64,000 nt of DNA from Voacanga thouarsii (lineage: Eukaryota; Streptophyta; Magnoliopsida; Gentianales; Apocynaceae): contig JANUWF010001272.1 of the NCBI GenBank assembly GCA_026120185.1, forward strand, positions 1,426,001 to 1,490,000, read 5' to 3'. A program made the position numbers and the translations under genes. The notes beneath the pieces were generated by a model. It was given only the letters and a program-made list of their open reading frames with translations, was not told where the DNA came from and did no database searches. Shown here one piece after another: positions 58,001 to 64,000 of the stretch. Position 1 is the first letter of the stretch; each line of letters opens with the position of its first letter.

Positions 58001-59747
58001 TGTTAATGTTATGCCCCAGAGGAAATCACATGTATTTTGCATATTGTAAATTTATTAAATAAAACAAGGCATTCATTATCTTTCAGTTTGTTTTATTTAT
58101 GCTTTCATGTAAAATAATAGTTAGATAAAATCCTAACTGCAACACTGTGAAAAGGAAGTTATGATAGAGATCGTGATGTGAGGTTCCTATTACACTGTAT
58201 AGTGTTCGTACTTAAAGAATCTATAGCCATAGTTTTAATAAGATAGTACATCATTAATTTTTCAAGACTAGCACGTGTTATACTTCCTGATTTGATCAGG
58301 TGGTGGTTCTCACATCCGTGAGTATTGTGATGCTCAAAATTAACACGTGGATGTTTGTTATTAGAACAAGTACATTGGATGACCTAACTTTGAGATAATC
58401 ACATGGATAACTATTTACCGCCAATGATAGAATCACATCATATCAAATGTGCAAATATCCTTAGACTTGAGATAACTAAGGTACTTTGTTTGCTAAGTAT
58501 TCTATTTTAATTCCAATCTGTAGAGTCCTGATAAATCTGCCTATAGCATGGATATTGGGTATAACGTGAAATAAACAAAAGTAGATTTGAGTATTAGGAA
58601 AGAATTCACCGCTCTTAATAGTAGGGTCGTATATCTCATGGCTACTTGTTGAAATCACTATTCGAGAAGTCCTTGGCAAAGTCAATTGTGTTTTGAAAAT
58701 AGTTCCAATTGATAAACATAATAAGCAGTGAATTCTGGGTACAAGTACTAAAATATACAGCTCAAAATTAATTAATATTCTAGAGGGAGTTGGCACCAAT
58801 TCCATACTGCAAACCGAATGAGATATTGTATGATAAAAGGAGTTTATTGCACTGTGTTTACTATTGAGAGGTTCAAGTCAAGCCACTTGACTTTCTAGAC
58901 TTTTAGGTGGTCATGATGTGTTGCTAGATACTGCTCATGATCTGCTGAGTATGGATTTATTACTTAGATATTTAATAAATCAATCATATTTACAATAAAT
59001 AAGTTAATTCTAAATTATTAATGATTATTAATCTTAAAGATATTTAGATTAATTAATATTTTACTACTAATAAACCGAGAAACCTAATAGGTCACACACA
59101 ATAGAGGATTAAGTACTCAAGATGTTATTTGATAACATTACAGGTTAATTGTGAAAAGAAGAAGTTGTTGCGGTCGAATTATAATTAGTTATAATTCGTA
59201 GGCCATATTATAATTAACAAGATTACAATTGTAATTGGTAATTAAAAATCCTTATTCTTTATGGATTCTAGTTACCAAACACAGATGATATCCTAATATG
59301 CATGCTGTGTTTTTATATTTTATTGATTCCATAGAGAGAGAAAAATTATTTTCTCAAAAGGTCAATTTTCTCTTCTTCTTCTTCTTGCACTCACACAAAC
59401 CCTAGCCTCCAGAGATTACATTCTACTAGCATAGAATTATGGTGATGCTTGAGTGCTGTTCTTGTTTGGACTATATCGCAAACAATACTATACTTGGGTT
59501 GCAGTGCTTTGAAAGAACATATAAAGAAGACATTCTTGTTGGTTGGTGACTCGCTATAATTGAACAAAATGGTTTGTTGGATGACGCCTTAAACAGAGAA
59601 GGAAAATTTTGTGTCATAGAGGCAGTACCGAAATGTATTTTCTTACCTTGTCTTGATCTATTTTAATGCATACAAGTGATCCTCTCCATCTAGAATTCCA
59701 GTTTTTCTTCCGCTGTGTAATTCTAATTTGCATGGGGAATTCCTACA
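58001..59747 (+). repeat. 3' LTR of copia element E (family C1 relative)
   Basis: 1747 bases starting TGTTAATGTTATGCCCC and ending GGGGAATTCCTACA. It matches the reverse complement of the LTRs at 3806, 22007 and 24229 in block order, and is closest to 47811-49491. The end is placed by alignment with the family's TTTTCCGCTG-n43-CA end. Confidence 0.82.
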
Positions 59748-60625
59748 AACCTAATATATCATTTTCTATGAATTTATTAGCAAGATTTTGCTCTTCTCCA
59801 TTGCGATGACATTAGAATGGTATTAAACATCCCCTAAGATATCTCTAAGAGATAATGCATCTCAGATTGTTTTATTCCAATAAAACCTGCTCGATGTTGG
59901 TTATCTATCTTATCCACAGAAAGCACGTTCTCAAACTAGCTATTTATTTGTATGTAGTGGTACTACTTTACCATGGCACTCTAAAAAAATAATCTATAGC
60001 ATCTACTTCTTCTAGTCATGCTAAAATTGTTGCTATTCATGAGGCAAGCTGAGAATATGTGTAGTTGAGATCCAAAATCTATTATATTCGAGAAAATTGT
60101 GGTTTATCCTCCAAAAAGGAAATTCCAACACCTCTTTATGAAGCTAATGCAAATTTTTTAGCTCAATTAAGAGGTGAATATATTAAAACAGATAGGACGA
60201 AACCTATTTCACCAAAAAAATTTTGAACTTATGAACTGTATAAGAAAAGTGATATAGATGTGTAATAGATTTATTCACTAAATTAATTGCCGATAGCATC
60301 AATTCAGAAATTAGTATATAAAATTTAAATGAGTCGGTTAAAAGATATGAATTCTTCTTAAAGATGTTATCAAGATGGAGAGTATGTACACTGTACTCTA
60401 TTTTCCTAACTAAGGTTTTTTCCTGCAGGTTTTTTTCTTGATGAGGTCTTTAATGGGGTCGTGTTCCTTCTAGAACGAAAAATGTACTCTTTTTCCTTTA
60501 CTAGATTTTTATCTTATTTCCTAAGAAGGTTTTTAATAAGGCATATCCTAGAGTTTGAAAATAAATATCCAAAGAGGAATGTTATGAGAATAATAAATTT
60601 CTATTTATTATCCCGAAGCTATCTA
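59748..60625 (+). pseudogene. Copia RNase H fragment and 3' end of another lineage
   Basis: From about 59900 the plus strand reads, with frame changes, TIPWRSKKQ-like, STSSSHAKIVAIHEAS, YYIRENCGLSSKKEIPTPLYEANANFLAQL and YIKTDRTKPISPKKF. This matches the RNase H of a copia lineage distinct from C, E and F. The following 60330-60600 resembles the 3' untranslated region of that lineage (TGTACTCTTTTTCCTTTACTAG). No LTR of it is visible. Confidence 0.75.
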
Positions 60626-60671
60626 TGTGAAACCCCAACGAACATCACAGAGATTTATTATCCCAATAAAA

Positions 60672-61260
60672 GTTGAAGTAGTTTCGGACTGGAAGCAACC
60701 AAAGAACATCATGGAGATTCAAAGCTTCCTGGGATTGGTCAGCTATTATAGCAGGTTTATTAAAGGATTCTCAATGCTAGCATCGCCTATGACCCAGCTG
60801 CTAAGAAAGGACATACCCTTTGTCTAGAATGAGAAATGTGAAAAGAGCTGAAGTGGAGGTTAATGACAGCACATGTGTTGAGTTTTCCAGAGGGAGATAA
60901 GCTTTACGCTTTATATACGGGCGCTTCAAAGGAAGGTTTTGGAGCAGTATTGATACAGGATAGGAAGATAATTGCCTATGCCTCGCGAAAGTTGAAGCCT
61001 CATGAAGTAAATTATCCCACTCATGATTTAGAGTTGGCTACCATTGTATTTGCTTTAAAGAAATGGTGGCACTACTTGTATGGAGCCGAATATGAAGTGT
61101 TTACTGATCACAAGAGCTTGAAGTACATCTTCACCTAGAATGATTTGAATTTGAGACAGCGGAAATAGATGGAATTTTTGGAGGAGTATCGTTGTCCTAT
61201 AAACTACCACCCCAAGAAGGCTAATGTTATTATTAATGCCGTTAGCCGTAAAGTTAAAAT
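60672..61260 (+). pseudogene. RT connection and RNase H of element K
   Basis: [29 protein letters not shown], a short deletion near 60845, then the open stretch 60863-61138: [43 protein letters not shown] and [11 protein letters not shown]. The catalytic Asp of the usual YTDAS is Gly here. The Glu in DLEL is intact. KANVIINAVSRK marks the domain end. Confidence 0.9.
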
Positions 61261-62270
61261 GGCCAGGCTAAGAGTGTAGGAGATTCAAGTGGTCCAAGAC
61301 GTATTGGATAGAAGAGTAGAAGTGCAAGAAAAGAGGATTGTTATTAGTAATCTAAGATTGATATCGGACTTAAGGCCGGAAATCATCGAGGCTCAGCAAT
61401 GTAATGTGGAATTTTAACTTTTCAAGGACAAGGAGCTTAAACGGCAAGGTGATGATTTTCGATAGGACGAAATGGGAGTTTTGTATTTCCGATATCGTCT
61501 GTGTGTACCCGATGAGCACTAGTTGAAGGACAGGATTTTGGAGGAGGTGCATAAAAGCAAGTACGCCATTCATCCAGGAGAGGTGAAAATGTATCAAGTC
61601 CTGAAAAGGGCTTATTGGTGGCTCGGGATGAAGAGGAACGTGGTTAAGTATGTTTCGACATTTCTAACTTGTCAGAAAGTCAAAACGGAGCACAAAAAGT
61701 CAGCAGGAATGTTGCAACCATTACTAAGCCCCAAATAGAAATGGGAAGAGGTGACCATGGACTTCATTACCAGACTCCCTATGGCAAGGACCCAAAAGGA
61801 TGCCATATGGGTAGTTGTAGATCAATTGACCAAGTCAGTGCATTTTATACTGGTGAATATAAGGGATTCAATTGAGAAGTTAGCTTAGACCTACGTGCAA
61901 GAAATAATCAGATTGCACGGAGTGCCTTCGAGTATTGTGTCCAATCAAGACCCAAGATTTACATCCCGATTTTGGGACAAGTTTCAAGAATCAATGGGTT
62001 CTAGTCTAAAGTTCAGTAAAACGGCGCATCCGAAAACTGATGGTCAGTCAGAAAGGGTTATTCAGATATTAGAGGACGTGTTAAAAGCTTGTGTATTTGA
62101 TTTTGGGGATAAGTGAATCGAATGTGTACCGTATGCAGTATTGTTGTACAATAATAGCTATCAATCTTCGATTGGAATGGCTCCGTATGAAGCATTGTAT
62201 GGACGTAAGTGTCAAGTACCTCTATACTAGAGTTGATCGAAGGACGGCCACATTAGCAAGTCTGGAGAAA
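61261..62270 (+). pseudogene. Integrase of element K
   Basis: The zinc-binding region (61523-61738) reads HKSKYAIHPGEVKMYQVLKR and FLTCQKVKTEHKK. Both His remain, but the first Cys of the CxxC pair is Phe. The core is seen as WEEVTMDFITRLPMA in one frame and SSIVSNQDPRFTSRFWDKFQ (61930-61985) in another. The family reads SDRD where SNQD stands, so a likely catalytic Asp is lost. TDGQSERVIQILEDVL follows. Confidence 0.9.
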
Positions 62271-62833
62271 TCTGTGTTTAGGAAATGTTGGACAAGGTCA
62301 AGCTAATCAAGGAAAGGTTGAAAGCAGCCTAGAGCCGACAAAAAAGTTATGCAGACAATAGGCGAAAAGAGTTACAATTTCAGGAAAGAGACAGTGTGTT
62401 CCTAAAATTGACATTGAATAGAGGAATTTTGAAGCATCCGAAAGGTGGAAAGCTGAATTCGAGTTATTTGGGACTGTTTCTGATAAAGGAAAGAATTGGG
62501 CTAGTAGAGTATTGACTGGATCTGCTAGATCGGTTGACAGGAATACACGAAGTGTTTCATGTATCTTAGTTGAAGAAGTACAATGCCAACCCCGGACATA
62601 TTTTGAATAGTGAGCCATTGGTATTGTAACCCGATTTGAGCTATGTGGTGAAACCCGTGAAAATTTTGGACCGAAGCAACAAGACTCTTCGAAATAAGTA
62701 GATTCCTGTGGTAAAGGTACAGTGGGAGCATTATGGCATGCAAGATGCCATATGGGAAACAGAAGAGTGGGTAAAATGGAAGTATCCCGATCTGAGATAA
62801 AGATATACCTGAATTTTGAGACGAAATTATTCT
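62271..62833 (+). pseudogene. Integrase C-terminal and chromodomain-like tail of element K
   Basis: MLDKVKLIKERLKAA, a GPY/F-like segment (LGLFLIKERI) and HEVFHVS, then SYVVKPVKILDRSNKTLRN, IPVVKVQWEHYGMQDAIWETEEWVKWKYPDL (partly in other frames). The tail is the Tekay/Del type chromodomain-related segment and is complete here, unlike in element D. Confidence 0.82.
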
Positions 62834-62846
62834 AAGGAAGGGAGGA
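62834..62846 (+). other. Polypurine tract of element K
   Basis: AAGGAAGGGAGGA, all purines, immediately before the LTR start TATGAAACCCC. It is the clearest PPT in the window. Confidence 0.9.
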
Positions 62847-64000
62847 TATGAAACCCCACCTAAAGCCAACCTTAGAGTAAGGGGGTTGGGATGCATATCA
62901 TGGCATTTTGCATAAAAATATACCTTTTGAATGATTTTATGTGCTTTATAATTGTGGTTTATAGGTTAAATGGCTTATTTATGCTTATTGGGTAGGAAGT
63001 GTAAAGCAGTAATTTTGCTTGAGGTCAAAATAGGAAGATGGCTTGTGGTTTAGATAAGAAGAATATTTGGGTGAGAAAATAAGAACAAGAGTTAGTGTGG
63101 TTAAGTGGTTAGAGCTTTGTGAATTGATTTCTAAGATCATGAGTTCAAATCCCATCACTTAAGTTTTATTCATGATTATCTAAACTATGTTTGAATTTTT
63201 GATTTTTTTACATTCCCTAAAGATAGGAATGTTATCTTAAAGGAGACATGAAAATAATATCTTGATCATGTGATCATATCCTAAAAGGAATTCTAGAGGA
63301 ATTCTTGTTCTTTTAACTTCTCTAGCCTTGTCCTAAAATCTTCATAATTTAAATTATCCATAATCCATTAATCTCTTCTTTTAATTCCAAAAAAATTATG
63401 TGATAAGTCCTGAGCAATGGAATTTGAAAATCAGCTCTTGGGGATATAGGATTACTGTAAATAGGGAGGAGAGTTAGGATGGGTTCCCATGGAAAAGAAA
63501 TCACCATATCTAGACCTTCAATCCTACCTTCATCTTGTTCATGATATAAAAAAGGAAAAATCTAGAAATTTTCCAGAATTTGTGCAAGATGGTTTTCGAA
63601 AAATTCAGCCAACATTCTTACCCATTTGCTGGCAGAAAAATGGTCATTTCATGTAAGGTTCAAAGCTGGAAAAGTAGGGAATGTTTGAACTGCTCAATCT
63701 GCCCAAAAATCAGAAATTTTTCCTGCAGCAAATTTGCTGCTTTTGAAGCTGGAATTGAAGCCATCTTTTGGTCATCAAATCAGTTGGAACTTCCTCTATT
63801 TTTCTTCAGAAAGAAGGATGGAAAACCACCATTAAAAAACCCTAAAACACCCCAGAAAAACAGCTGCAAATCGGGCCAAAGAATGCAGAAAAATTCTGCA
63901 CCAAAAGCCATCATCATTTGAAGCACCCTTGAAGTATTAGAACCAGAAAAATTCCAGCTTTGTTTCTTAAGGCCAAGGCCGAAAATCACCACCCAAACCT
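62847..64000 (+). repeat. 3' LTR of element K (family B), partial
   Basis: Starts TATGAAACCCCACC, aligning with the starts of the LTRs at 37215 and 52681 and the reverse complement ending at 11018. The first 1154 bases are in the window. Confidence 0.92.
63098..63153 (+). other. tRNA-like module in 3' LTR of element K
   Basis: A box TGGTTAAGTGGTTAGAGC (63098-63115) and B box GAGTTCAAATCCC (63141-63153). The T-arm ATGAG-TTCAAAT-CCCAT pairs at four of five positions. The module starts 251 bases from the LTR start, as in the other copies. Confidence 0.72.

Larger units (their letters stand above)
51519..59747 (+). mobile_element. Ty1/copia element E, 5'-truncated, split by a gypsy solo LTR
   Basis: Starts at the end of the integrase region (VFLENEQMLKGD, matching element C), continues through RT, is interrupted by a 4.67 kb solo LTR, then resumes with RT end, RNase H, PPT and the 3' LTR. 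It is a plus-strand relative of element C. Confidence 0.9.
60626..64000 (+). mobile_element. Gypsy element K (family B), 5'-deleted, running off the window
   Basis: A 16-base stub matching the family-B LTR start (TGTGAAACCCCAACGA, 60626-60641), about 30 bases of junction filler, then pol from the RT connection onward, integrase, chromodomain-like tail, PPT and a 3' LTR cut by the window end. It is closely related to element D. Confidence 0.88.

Noticed and set aside
1..64000. CRISPR arrays, rRNA genes, bacterial operons
   Set aside because: No regular spacer-repeat pattern, no rRNA core sequence and no bacterial-type gene packing anywhere.

Overview
This is plant nuclear DNA made almost entirely of nested, decayed LTR retrotransposons. 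The evidence is primer-binding sites complementary to initiator-Met tRNA, Ty3/gypsy elements of chromovirus (Tekay/Del) type with very long 3.8-5.8 kb LTRs, Ty1/copia elements, and a short piece of an intron-containing gene whose protein matches the N-terminus of plant CCT8 (the theta subunit of the TCP-1 chaperonin). I see no intact protein-coding gene, rRNA gene, canonical tRNA gene or CRISPR array. Nearly every reading frame is broken, so this looks like an old, inactive, repeat-dense interval, probably from an angiosperm with a large genome. I cannot name the species. Layout: bases 1-60 and 20190-20213 are the two halves of one CCT8-like exon, split by gypsy element A (61-20189). Exon 1 ends at a GT donor, a ~506-base intron follows, and a recognisable start of exon 2 lies at 20720-20755. 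Element A carries both LTRs, a PBS, an unusual acidic reading frame ahead of gag, then gag, protease, RT, RNase H, a deleted integrase and a chromovirus-type tail. Three solo LTRs lie inside it: a copia LTR in its 5' LTR (3806-5534), a 4.27 kb gypsy LTR of a second family (called B here) on the minus strand in gag (6749-11018), and a 1.29 kb LTR in RT (12923-14213). From 21.7 to 24.2 kb is a weakly recognisable LTR-like remnant holding a further copia solo LTR (22007-23727). A minus-strand copia element (24229-30611) follows and has lost its 5' LTR. It abuts a plus-strand family-B gypsy element (about 30.7-43.0 kb) that has also lost its 5' LTR, carries two tandem copies of gag, and has solo LTRs in its protease gene (32585-34084) and in its 3' LTR (39939-41389). 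The 3' part of another copia element (42990-about 46158), a minus-strand copia gag, leader and LTR (46.5-49.5 kb), and an unresolved stretch (49.5-51.5 kb) come next. A plus-strand copia element (51.5-59.7 kb) has a 4.67 kb family-B solo LTR inserted exactly in its RT (52681-57348). Finally there is a copia RNase H fragment (59.75-60.6 kb) and a 5'-deleted family-B gypsy element whose 3' LTR runs off the window end. Six solo LTRs can be bounded to the base by 5-bp target-site duplications, so LTR-LTR recombination has been a main force here. The points most worth following are the tRNA-like module (A box and B box at tRNA spacing) at a fixed position about 251 bases into all four family-B LTRs, the acidic pre-gag frame of element A, the doubled gag, and the CCT8 exon split by a retrotransposon with a frame-verified, decayed target-site duplication.
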